This document shows, piece by piece, positions 5,153 through 12,202 of a DNA stretch of 12,202 bases. How positions within the stretch are numbered: the stretch's first letter is position 1; each line of letters starts with the position of its first letter. Under the pieces are notes generated by a model that was not told the DNA's origin, did not search any database, and was given only the letters and a program-made list of their open reading frames with translations. Source of the stretch: CAMLHP01 sp035759745 (GTDB taxonomy: Bacteria > Gemmatimonadota > Gemmatimonadetes > Gemmatimonadales > GWC2-71-9); the NCBI GenBank assembly GCA_035759745.1, contig DASTUF010000059.1, positions 1-12,202 on the forward strand, written 5' to 3'. The translations under genes and the position numbers were made by a program.

Positions 5153-6547
5153 ATGAGACCAACGCGCATTCAAGGATTCATTGCCGCAGTCTGTGGCGCT
5201 GCAACTGTGTCCATGCTTGTTGCATGGGGCATTACATCGTCGTTTCCGGGCTACTGGCAGTTGGGCTGCTTCATCCTCATCGCATTTCTTCTCGACCAGA
5301 CTAGCCTCCCACTTCGAGTTGAAGCCAGAGGGTCCATCTCCTTCGTCATGCATATGGCGGCGGCGATTTTGTTTGGCGCATTCTGGGGCGGGGTAGCTGC
5401 AGGCATCTCCGTCGGTGTTGCGATAGCTCTCCGATCTGCTTCCGCACAGAAGGTGGCGTTTAACGTTGCCCAACGAGTCCTCTCAGTCACGATGGCTGTT
5501 TTGGTCTACAGGGCTCTCGGTGGCGGCCTGCCCCCAGCTTACCTAGTGCCGAGCACCGCCTCCGCTGCGCTCGGTGCTGTTCAGCGCGACCTGGCACTGT
5601 TTTTCATCTTTGCGCTCACGTACTTCGGCGTGAACTCGTGGGCGGTGAGTACCGCCGTGGCACTGAGTTCCGGCAGACGAGTTCGCGACGTCTGGAACCT
5701 GAATTCACGAGCACTGTTTGCGTACGGATTGGGCTCCAGCGCATTGGCAATGGTGATTGCCTGGGTCTACACGTTATCAGAGCAGAGCTGGGGATTTGGG
5801 CCTTATGGGCTGTTCTTCGTGCTCGGGCCGATCATTCTAGTGCGGCACGTTTACGGCCTCTATTTCCAGCTGCAGGATAGCGGTCAGGAGTTGCTGCAGG
5901 TGATGGTCAAGGCCATCGAAGCTCGTGACCCATACACCTCGGGCCACTCGGTGCGGGTGAGCGAGATGTCACGATTGATCGCTTCAGAGCTGGACCTCTC
6001 TCCCAAGGAAGTGGAGCAGATAGAGACCGCGGCGCTGCTGCACGACGTCGGGAAGATCCATGAAGAGTTCGCCCCGCTGCTCCGCAAGGAGAGCCGGCTG
6101 ACGCCGGAAGAGACCGCCATCATGCAGACGCACTCGACCAAGAGCGCGGAACTGGTGGGGATCATCTCCAAGTTCAAGGGGTTCATCCAGGATTCGGTAC
6201 GGCATCATCACGAGCGCTGGGACGGCCAGGGGTATCCCGCCGGCATCGCGGGTGCGAGCATTCCGCTGGGCGCCAGGATCATCCTGGTGTGCGACACTAT
6301 CGACGCGATGACGACCGATCGGCCCTACCGGAAGCGGCTGGGGCTCGACATCGTCATTGCCGAGCTGCAGAAGTGCAAGGGGACGCAGTTCGATCCCGAC
6401 CTGGTGGATGTGGTGATCGGGTCGGTGGCGGTTCGGCGATTGATCGCCGGCCAGCAGGATCAGGCGGCCGCGGACTCCCCGCAGCGGTCGAGGAAGGTGC
6501 CGTGGCCCACACCGGCGTTCTGGAAGGGTGCCCGACGGGCACATTAG
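5153..6547 (+). CDS. Membrane-bound HD-GYP cyclic-di-GMP phosphodiesterase
   Basis: 464 residues. The N-terminal half (about 7-235) has some seven or eight hydrophobic segments and forms a polytopic MASE-like sensor domain that I cannot assign to a named family. A short helix (about 236-256) leads to a complete HD-GYP domain (about 250-430). Seen active-site residues are H265 (SGHSVRVS), the HD pair H297-D298 in LLHDVGKI, H327 (MQTHS), HHH at 351-353, DGQGYP (357-362) and D381 (CDTIDAM). These bind the metals and hydrolyse c-di-GMP to pGpG or GMP in this family. ATG 5153 has no Shine-Dalgarno, so translation may depend on the small peptide gene upstream. The membrane half is visibly less GC-rich than the HD-GYP half. 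The stop overlaps the stop of the minus-strand gene by 4 bases. Confidence 0.92.
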   Translation: MRPTRIQGFIAAVCGAATVSMLVAWGITSSFPGYWQLGCFILIAFLLDQTSLPLRVEARGSISFVMHMAAAILFGAFWGGVAAGISVGVAIALRSASAQKVAFNVAQRVLSVTMAVLVYRALGGGLPPAYLVPSTASAALGAVQRDLALFFIFALTYFGVNSWAVSTAVALSSGRRVRDVWNLNSRALFAYGLGSSALAMVIAWVYTLSEQSWGFGPYGLFFVLGPIILVRHVYGLYFQLQDSGQELLQVMVKAIEARDPYTSGHSVRVSEMSRLIASELDLSPKEVEQIETAALLHDVGKIHEEFAPLLRKESRLTPEETAIMQTHSTKSAELVGIISKFKGFIQDSVRHHHERWDGQGYPAGIAGASIPLGARIILVCDTIDAMTTDRPYRKRLGLDIVIAELQKCKGTQFDPDLVDVVIGSVAVRRLIAGQQDQAAADSPQRSRKVPWPTPAFWKGARRAH

Positions 6548-9500
6548 GGGCGTTCGAGTCTTTCGAGCTTTTGGTTGAATTCGCTCGGTAAACTCGCCGC
6601 TAGTCTTCTAATCTGAGCATCCATTGCTATTGCGGAGCGGCGTTTGGGATTTGTCGCTTCAGGTCGCTGCCCGATCGTTAGCGTTTGATGCGAACGAAGT
6701 ATCTCCAGTTGGTCGGCGACGTCGAACGTTGTGAGCTCTCCGACAAGCAGCGCGACCGCGCGCTTGGCATCTGCCAGGTCAATAGTCTGACCTGCTAACT
6801 TCGCCACCCAGCGCGCGAAGAGTCCGGCATAGGAGACCGACAGCGGACTAAGGCCGAAACTCTGAATCGCTTGTGTGGCCGCAGCCATGGCGTTCTTCCG
6901 CTTCCCGCATATCCATAACACATCCGCGCGCTGTAGGAGCACAACTTGGCACAACCAAGTAGGTGCTTCCGCTGCGAGGCGGGCATCTGTTGCGTTCAGT
7001 AACTCGATGGCTTCACTCACGCGTTGGATGGAGGCATACGCGAACGCAGTATGATAAGCGCTCATTGTCTCTGGGTGGCCGCCAAAAGTCGGCCCACGGA
7101 GCGACAGTGAGATCTCGCCCCACTCCACAGTACTTCTCCAGTCGCAGATGTACGAGTGAGACAGCGCGAGGTTCGCAGCCGATCTGAGCTTGAGGGTACT
7201 GTTGTCGAGGGCAGCGGCAGCGCGATAAGCTTGGGTGAACCATCGAATAGCTTCGGTGAAATCACCCGCGGCAGAGTTAATGGCGCCAAGCCCATTCAGC
7301 GCGAGGACGCCACGCGAACTCCGGAGATTCTCTAGGTCTGAGAGCTGTACTGCCTTCCTCGCGAACTTTCTCCCGGTCGCCAGGTCTCCGACAAGTGCGT
7401 GAAGCATCGCGAGAGTCAAGAACCGTTGCTGCGTTGCCACCGGCGAGACAAATGGCAGCTGCCTCGCCTCAAGTGCCAAGAGAGTTCGCGCCTCTTGGCG
7501 GTCTCGCCCACGGTATGCAAGCGCGCCGAGTACGGCGAATGCGCGGGCTCGAGTGATTTCAATGTTCGCGCTCACGGCAGCCTCCCGCAGCGCTTGATGG
7601 GTGGTTGGCTGCCTAATGAATGTCTCCTGTCCAAGGTGAAGTTCTGCTTCGGCGCGCAGCACCAACGAACTTGCCAGATCGGAGTCGCCTCCGAGCTCCC
7701 GTAGCTCTTCCAGTAGGATCAGCGATTGTGACCAATCACCCACCTCTTGCTTCGCTTCTGCCAACAGTATGAGGGCACTCTTCTCATCGCCGGATGCAAG
7801 ATGAGGCAGTGCACTCGTCAGCGCCCTATCCGCATCCAGCGGTGCGCCGCGGTCCATGGCGCGACGTGCACCGCTCAGGAGATAGGGCGCCGCCGTATCC
7901 GGCTTGCCGCCCCGATAGCAGTGCCACGCGATCTCCAGTCCGCCAATGTCCTCCCCGTCCGACTCCGCCTGGATAAGGCGCTCCGCGATCTTGCCGTGGA
8001 GCGTTCGCCGCATGGTGCTCGGGATCTGCAGGTACGCATGCGCCCGAATCAGCTCGTTGGTAAACTCGAGCCCCGCCGAGCTGTCGCGCAGGACCCGGAG
8101 CTGGGTGAGCTGGCTGCAGCCGCTCAGGGTCTGCCCAATGGTGAGGTCCACCAGGCTGTACATCGATGCATCGTTGAGCCGGTGGCCGAGTATGGAACAA
8201 AGGTTGAGCACGTTGCGGGTAGGCGAATCGAGCGCCGACACCAGCCGGCCATAGAGCTGGCCGATCACTTCGATGGGCGCGTCGGAGACGCTGGGCTCCG
8301 GCGTCATGGCGTCCATCGTGAGCGCCAGCGACTGCTCGCCGTGTTGAACCCAGTCCTGGCAGAGGAGCTCCATCACCATCGGGAAGCCCCGCCCGGCCCG
8401 TACCAGTGCCCGCCGCGCCGATACGGTGGGCTGGCGAGGTTCGTTGGCGAGCAGCGCCGTTACCAGCTGCTCCGACTCCTCGACGCTGAGGGGTGGCAAC
8501 TCCACCGACACCATGCCGAAGCGGGACAGGTTCTCCTTGAGCCGGATGGCGTTCGGCGATGCGCCGAGCTCGCTGGGCCGAGCGACGAGGACGACCATGA
8601 CTGGCTGCCGTTCCAGCCGACGAAGCAGGATATGCAGGAGTGCCAGGCTTGCGTCGTCCGCGAAATGATGATCGTCAACCACCAGGATGAGTGGGTGCTC
8701 ATCCGCCACGCAGGTCACCAGTTCGTGCAGTGCCTCGGCTATGCGATAGCGCGCGGTTTCGCCTTCAGTAGGCAGCGGCGCGGCAACATTGGGGTAGCGC
8801 TTCCGGATTTCGGGGACGGCCCGGCTCAACTCTGACAGGGCATCGGGCGACGTGGCCGAGGCGCCGGGCCGATCCAGCAGCCCATGCACCAGTCCTCCGA
8901 GCGCCGCGAAGGGAATCTCGCGTTCGAGCTCATAGCACTGCACGCGGCTGACCGACGCACCTTCCAGCCCGGCCGCGGTGCTGAGGCGTTCCACCAGCGT
9001 ACTCTTGCCGATGCCCGACTCACCCAGGACCAGCGCGTGTCCCTGTTCCAGCTTCTGGGTGCGCTCCCACGCCTCGTAGAGCTTCCGGTACTCGACGGCC
9101 CGCCCGATGAAGGGCCGGTCCTGCCACTGCTCGGTGCGCACCGCCGCAACCGAGGGATGGGTGGTGCGCTCCCACCCGCGCTTGCGGAGCCGGACGGCCA
9201 TGCCCTCGACGAGGGCGCCCGGCTGGGCACCAAGTTCCTCGTGCAGGCGCTCCTTCCAGGACTCGAAGATCCGCAATGCGCTCAACCGGTCGCCGGCGAA
9301 AGCGCGCGCCTCCATCTTGGCGCGGATGGCCTCCTCGCTCAGGTCATCCAGCGCCAGCATCCTGTCCGCCATGAGCTCGATCTGGCGGGAGTCGCCGGTG
9401 CGGCGGCAGCGGTCCATCAACACCACGAGCGCATCCCCGATCTTCGGCAGCCACGATGCGCGCTGACGTTCGCGCCAGAGCATGTACTCGGTGGCACCGG

Positions 9501-9891
9501 GGATCTCCAGTCCCTCGAGAAATGGCGCCACCTGCAGCGGGCCGTGCCCGCTCTCGTCGCCCAGCACATCGCCCGACCCGAGCCGATCCAGGTCCAGCAC
9601 GATGTTGGTGAAGGACCACTGGAGTCCCTCGCGCGACGAGTCGAGCGCGTCGCCACCGAGCGCGGCGCGCAGCATCGTCACGGCCGTGGCTACCGAGTGC
9701 TTGCCGTCATTTTCGGAGAGGTTGGGCCAAAGGAGGTCGGCGAGGTGCTCGCGTCGGTGCCGGCTGCCACGCTCAACCACGAGGTAGATGAGCAGCGCGA
9801 GGTGCTTGCGCACGCGGATGCGTACCGGCTGCCCGTCGGCAGCCAGCAGCACCGGATCGCCCAGACAGCGCAACTCAAACCGTGGTTCCAC
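6544..9891 (-). CDS. SARP/BTAD-family regulator with AAA-type ATPase and TPR-like region
   Basis: 1115 residues from GTG at 9891. The N-terminal winged-helix DNA-binding domain (about 5-100, RFELRCLGDPVLL...LWPNLSE) is followed by a bacterial transcriptional activation domain (about 105-238, with EELGAQPG near its end). The ATPase module (about 259-440) has Walker A GESGIGKST (290-298) and Walker B LILVVDD (401-407). A long C-terminal helical region with TPR-like repeats (about 600-1050) follows. This is the AfsR/large-SARP plan: a cytosolic one-component activator whose ATPase and TPR parts sense nucleotide or a partner. The frame is open 29 codons further, but GTG 9891 is chosen because AAAGGA lies 7 bases before it and the domain begins directly after. 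The TPR half is less GC-rich than the N-terminal half. It is divergent to two lipoprotein genes, which are possible targets. Confidence 0.92.
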   Translation of the reverse strand: MEPRFELRCLGDPVLLAADGQPVRIRVRKHLALLIYLVVERGSRHRREHLADLLWPNLSENDGKHSVATAVTMLRAALGGDALDSSREGLQWSFTNIVLDLDRLGSGDVLGDESGHGPLQVAPFLEGLEIPGATEYMLWRERQRASWLPKIGDALVVLMDRCRRTGDSRQIELMADRMLALDDLSEEAIRAKMEARAFAGDRLSALRIFESWKERLHEELGAQPGALVEGMAVRLRKRGWERTTHPSVAAVRTEQWQDRPFIGRAVEYRKLYEAWERTQKLEQGHALVLGESGIGKSTLVERLSTAAGLEGASVSRVQCYELEREIPFAALGGLVHGLLDRPGASATSPDALSELSRAVPEIRKRYPNVAAPLPTEGETARYRIAEALHELVTCVADEHPLILVVDDHHFADDASLALLHILLRRLERQPVMVVLVARPSELGASPNAIRLKENLSRFGMVSVELPPLSVEESEQLVTALLANEPRQPTVSARRALVRAGRGFPMVMELLCQDWVQHGEQSLALTMDAMTPEPSVSDAPIEVIGQLYGRLVSALDSPTRNVLNLCSILGHRLNDASMYSLVDLTIGQTLSGCSQLTQLRVLRDSSAGLEFTNELIRAHAYLQIPSTMRRTLHGKIAERLIQAESDGEDIGGLEIAWHCYRGGKPDTAAPYLLSGARRAMDRGAPLDADRALTSALPHLASGDEKSALILLAEAKQEVGDWSQSLILLEELRELGGDSDLASSLVLRAEAELHLGQETFIRQPTTHQALREAAVSANIEITRARAFAVLGALAYRGRDRQEARTLLALEARQLPFVSPVATQQRFLTLAMLHALVGDLATGRKFARKAVQLSDLENLRSSRGVLALNGLGAINSAAGDFTEAIRWFTQAYRAAAALDNSTLKLRSAANLALSHSYICDWRSTVEWGEISLSLRGPTFGGHPETMSAYHTAFAYASIQRVSEAIELLNATDARLAAEAPTWLCQVVLLQRADVLWICGKRKNAMAAATQAIQSFGLSPLSVSYAGLFARWVAKLAGQTIDLADAKRAVALLVGELTTFDVADQLEILRSHQTLTIGQRPEATNPKRRSAIAMDAQIRRLAASLPSEFNQKLERLERP

Positions 9892-9916
9892 GAAGCATTC
9901 CTTTGCAGGACGATCC

Positions 9917-9947
9917 AGAATACCGCGCCCGTTCAACCTGCGTTCAA
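9917..9947 (-). promoter_or_regulatory. Candidate SARP-type operator and promoter of the regulator gene
   Basis: On the minus strand, TTGAACG (9947-9941), CAGG, TTGAACG (9936-9930), then 7 bases and TATTCT (9922-9917) as a -10 box. If the repeat is counted as TTGAAC the gap is 8 bases. Heptamer direct repeats with 11-base periodicity placed about 8 bases before the -10 are the known layout of SARP binding sites. The expected start near 9910 gives a leader of about 20 bases that includes the AAAGGA site. Confidence 0.55.
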
Positions 9948-10027
9948 ATTGAAAACTTCGCCACGCCCCAGCTTGCAACGTGTGGCGGGCACACCGGTTG
10001 CCTCCCCAGTCCGCAGAAGACGCGAAA

Positions 10028-10043
10028 GCGCAAGCAATTGCGC
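10028..10043. promoter_or_regulatory. Inverted repeat GCGCAA-N4-TTGCGC, possible operator
   Basis: GCGCAAGCAATTGCGC is a perfect dyad with 6-base arms in the divergent gap, 87 bases before the lipoprotein start. No regulator is assigned. Confidence 0.35.
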
Positions 10044-10066
10044 CTATCCGCGTCCATTCATGTCAT

Positions 10067-10086
10067 TGCCAATCAACAACTTGGCA
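10067..10086. promoter_or_regulatory. Inverted repeat TGCCAA-N8-TTGGCA, possible operator
   Basis: TGCCAATCAACAACTTGGCA has perfect 6-base arms. It lies 44 bases before the lipoprotein start and shares the CAA...TTG inner half-sites with the dyad at 10028. Confidence 0.35.
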
Positions 10087-10129
10087 GCAAGTCACCTATC
10101 TGCGTCGTTCGCGGACCGGAGATCCACCC

Positions 10130-11230
10130 ATGGGATTCTGCAAGACTCGGCTCCTCAGCGTGGGCCTCGCTGCCGCCCTGGCCACCTCCCTGCTCGCCGC
10201 CTGCGGCGGTGAAGGCAGCGGCCCCTCGGCGTTCGATCCCTCCGCGATGCAGGCCGACCTTGCCCTGACCAGCGGGGTGGAAAGCGATCCCACTGTCAGC
10301 GCCCTGGCCGCGACCTTCGACGACATGGCCCTCGCCACCGGCGGCAGCGGCCTCGCGGTCTCGACCGCCGGGCTCTTCCTCAAGGAGCCGAGGTCGACCC
10401 AGAGCACCGAGCAGATGTCCAGCGTGATGACGGCACTGCTGCGCGAGCGGCGGCATCCCGCCATCAACGCCTCGGTGGCGATCCCGCCCGAAGTGGCCGG
10501 CACCACCTACGAGTACGACGTCACCACCGATCACTGGGTGGCGACCGAACGCACCGGCGCCCCGGGCAACGGGGTTCGCTTCATCCTCTATACCGTGGAC
10601 GGCGCCCAGGCGGTGGTGGAGCCGCTGGACGAGATCGGCTATGCCGACCTGATCGACCTCTCGAGCGGCTCGACCGCCTCGGGCCGGATCGTGGTGGTGA
10701 CCGACGGCACCACCTGGGTGGATTACCGGGCCGACGCCGCCGGCGACGAAGTGGCCGGCGAGCTGAACGTGAACGGCTATGTCCGCCTCCCGGGCGACCA
10801 GTGGCTGTTCGACGTCTCGATGGAGTACGCCCAGAACGACACCGAGTATCCCAGCTTCGACCTGTCGTCCACGGTGGAGTTTCCGGCGCACGGGGTACTG
10901 ATCGATGTGCAGCTCGCCAAGGCCGCGGGCGCGACCGGCATGCTGAGCTTCACCCAGCGGTTCGAAAGCCCCAATGGCCGGCTGGACTACGCCGGCGGCT
11001 GGTCGGAGGAGACGTCGCCGTCGCTGGAGATCGAAGTCAACGGCGAGCCCTACGCGCACCTCTCGGGCTACGAGGAGGCCGACCTGGTGGGCAACGACGG
11101 CCGGCTGCTGACCCAGGAGGAGAAGGAGGTCCTGATGGAGGCCTTCCTGGTGGGTCAGGTCTCGGCGATGACGCCGCTGTTCCTGCTGGCGCCGATGGCG
11201 GGGTTTGTAGGCGGAGGGATGACGTTTTGA
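10130..11230 (+). CDS. Secreted lipoprotein of unknown function, first of two tandem paralogs
   Basis: 366 residues. A type II signal peptide is clear: basic start (MGFCKTR), hydrophobic stretch, and lipobox LAAC with Cys25, so the mature protein is lipid-anchored outside the inner membrane. It has no enzyme motif I know. The middle contains RTGAPGNGVRFILYTVDG (141-158) and PLDEIGYADL (165-174), which recur almost unchanged in the next gene. The second half looks beta-rich, and the tail (about 345-366) is hydrophobic and Gly-rich. ATG 10130 is chosen over an upstream in-frame ATG at 9980 because the signal peptide begins here and GGAG lies 8 bases before. It is divergent from the SARP regulator, so control by it is plausible but not shown. 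Confidence 0.85.
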   Translation: MGFCKTRLLSVGLAAALATSLLAACGGEGSGPSAFDPSAMQADLALTSGVESDPTVSALAATFDDMALATGGSGLAVSTAGLFLKEPRSTQSTEQMSSVMTALLRERRHPAINASVAIPPEVAGTTYEYDVTTDHWVATERTGAPGNGVRFILYTVDGAQAVVEPLDEIGYADLIDLSSGSTASGRIVVVTDGTTWVDYRADAAGDEVAGELNVNGYVRLPGDQWLFDVSMEYAQNDTEYPSFDLSSTVEFPAHGVLIDVQLAKAAGATGMLSFTQRFESPNGRLDYAGGWSEETSPSLEIEVNGEPYAHLSGYEEADLVGNDGRLLTQEEKEVLMEAFLVGQVSAMTPLFLLAPMAGFVGGGMTF

Positions 11231-11234
11231 ACCA

Positions 11235-11302
11235 GTGGGAAGTGGGAAGTGGGAAGTAGGAAGTAGGAAGTAGGGAGTGGGGAGTGGAGAGTGGAGAGTG
11301 GG
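11235..11302 (+). repeat. Heptamer array, nine full units plus five bases, 4 bases after a stop
   Basis: Units in order: GTGGGAA x3, GTAGGAA x2, GTAGGGA, GTGGGGA, GTGGAGA x2, then GTGGG. Variants are grouped in neighbouring units, as expected from local duplication by slippage. This is the longest array of the family in the window. Confidence 0.95.
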
Positions 11303-11311
11303 CTGAGGGGC

Positions 11312-11349
11312 CGCGGGGAGTTCCGCGCAGCTCGAGCCATCGGGCTCGA
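11312..11349 (+). other. Two adjacent hairpins upstream of the second lipoprotein gene
   Basis: CGCGG-GGAGTT-CCGCG (11312-11327) and TCGAGCC-ATCG-GGCTCGA (11332-11349). Both stems are perfect and GC-rich. They could be RNA hairpins blocking 3' decay or protein sites; no T-run follows. Confidence 0.45.
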
Positions 11350-11375
11350 CGCGTCAACCAATCACAACGGACTAC

Positions 11376-12202
11376 ATGATGTCACGATTCCGCGTTGCGG
11401 GGATGGCTTTGCTTTGCCTGGTTCTGGCCGGGTGCGGCGATTCGGCGGGGCCCGCCGAGTTCGACGTAACCCAGGCGCAGGCGGACTTCGACGCGTTCGG
11501 CGATGACGCCGGCTCGGCGACCAACGATATCCTGTTCGACGGTTTCGACGAGATCGGCGAACTGCTCCAGGCGGGGGATATGCCGGCCCGGATCGGCGCC
11601 ACGGATTCGCGGCCGTTCGGCGGCACCCAGGTCAGCCTGTCGCACGCGGCTATGGGCCCGGTGCTCTCGGTGCGGCTGATGCCCGATTCGCTCAAGGGGA
11701 AGACCTTCGAGTTCGACGTCGCGGCCGACTCGTACGAGGAGACGGCGCGGACGGGGGCGCCCTCGGACGGGACCCGCTTCATCCTCTACGCGGTTGACGG
11801 GGATGGCGAGTTCGCGGCGCCGCTGGATGAGGTGGGCTACGTGGACGTGACCGACCAGAATGACGGTGCCCGGCGCCAGGTGCGGGTGGTGGCGGTGGTG
11901 AACGGCAGCACCGCTGCCGACTACATCGGCTGGGCCACGGGCGACGCGGACAGCGGCACCTACGGCTTCGAGGGCTTCGTGCTGCTGGGGAGCGAGCAGG
12001 TCGATTTCGAGCTGGCGGGCTGGTCGGATCCGTCCGGCACCGGCCGGCGCGATTCGCTGGAAAGCAGGCTGGAGATGCGCGATGGCGAGTTCGTGATCGA
12101 CGGGAGCCTGATGTTCGAGGACGACGGGAGCAACACGACCTCCGGCTTCACGGTGGACTACCGGTCGCGGGGCGGCGCCTTCTACATGGAACAGAGGGAT
12201 GA
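11376..12202 (+). CDS. Lipoprotein of unknown function, second paralog, cut by the window end
   Basis: At least 275 residues, open to the last base. The signal peptide (MMSRFRVAGMALLCLVLAGC) has lipobox LAGC with Cys20. The mature protein repeats the plan of the upstream gene: an FD...QAD stretch just after the lipid anchor, then RTGAPSDGTRFILYAVDG (125-142) and PLDEVGYVDV (149-158). The two genes are therefore diverged tandem duplicates, not recent copies. The start is one of two adjacent ATGs (11376, 11379); only a weak CGGA lies before them. The function is unknown, and extracytoplasmic location follows from the lipobox. Confidence 0.82.
   Translation, partial: MMSRFRVAGMALLCLVLAGCGDSAGPAEFDVTQAQADFDAFGDDAGSATNDILFDGFDEIGELLQAGDMPARIGATDSRPFGGTQVSLSHAAMGPVLSVRLMPDSLKGKTFEFDVAADSYEETARTGAPSDGTRFILYAVDGDGEFAAPLDEVGYVDVTDQNDGARRQVRVVAVVNGSTAADYIGWATGDADSGTYGFEGFVLLGSEQVDFELAGWSDPSGTGRRDSLESRLEMRDGEFVIDGSLMFEDDGSNTTSGFTVDYRSRGGAFYMEQRD

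Larger units (their letters stand above)
9892..10129. other. Divergent intergenic region between the SARP regulator and the lipoprotein genes
   Basis: 238 bases with no supported gene; a plus-strand frame reads through but lacks a start signal before ATG 10130. It holds the proposed SARP promoter with direct repeats on the left and two inverted repeats on the right. GGAG (10118-10121), 8 bases before ATG 10130, serves the lipoprotein gene. No clear -35/-10 pair for the rightward gene was found. Confidence 0.65.
11231..11375 (+). other. Gap between the two lipoprotein genes: heptamer array plus two hairpins
   Basis: 145 bases holding the nine-unit array (11235-11302) and hairpins at 11312-11327 and 11332-11349. 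Neither hairpin has a T-run, so this is not a standard intrinsic terminator. The two lipoprotein genes may be one transcript. Confidence 0.6.

Noticed and set aside
7747..8835. 362-codon plus-strand frame inside the SARP gene
   Set aside because: Shadow of the minus-strand ATPase/TPR coding sequence; no domain or start signal.

Overview
The window looks like a piece of a GC-rich (roughly 60-65 % by eye) bacterial chromosome with GTG and TTG starts, short intergenic gaps and several signalling genes. A Gemmatimonadota-type bacterium is my best guess. It rests on gene style: an NtrC-type regulator with a long linker, a SARP/BTAD-ATPase-TPR giant regulator, families of LAAC/LAGC lipoproteins, and GTGGGAA heptamer arrays between genes. 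No rRNA or other marker gene confirms it. No tRNA, rRNA, CRISPR array, insertion sequence or integrase was seen.

Left part (1-2172), plus strand: the 3' end of gcvT (glycine cleavage T protein), then mogA/moaB (molybdopterin adenylyltransferase family), then a sigma-54 activator of the NtrC family. Its receiver domain has lost the phospho-acceptor aspartate. mogA and the activator overlap in ATGA, so they are probably co-transcribed.

Central part (2173-6547), plus strand: a cyclic-di-GMP cassette. A cytoplasmic iron-sulfur protein (two ferredoxin clusters, a [FeFe]-hydrogenase-like domain without its active-site cysteines, and a third 4Fe-4S domain) is fused to an intact GGDEF diguanylate cyclase. 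In front of it lies a promoter-like sequence and a perfect CRP-type palindrome, TGTGA-N6-TCACA. An unrecognised 250-residue protein follows. Then comes a 230-base leader with several possible hairpins, a 24-codon peptide gene with a near-perfect Shine-Dalgarno, and a polytopic membrane HD-GYP phosphodiesterase with an intact active site. The makers and breakers of c-di-GMP thus sit together, one with a redox-type sensor and one with a membrane sensor.

Right part (6544-12202): a 1115-residue minus-strand SARP-type regulator converges on the HD-GYP gene with a 4-base overlap of stop codons. Its promoter region carries heptamer direct repeats (TTGAACG, 11-base period) spaced from a -10 box as in known SARP operators. 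Across a 238-base divergent gap, two tandem paralogous lipoprotein genes run to the right. The second is cut by the window edge.

A recurring feature is a polypurine heptamer array (GTGGGAA, GTGAGAA and variants). It is found at four places, each starting within 0-4 bases of a stop codon and always with the purine-rich strand as the coding strand. One array forms a G-quadruplex motif. Another contains both the gcvT stop and the mogA start.
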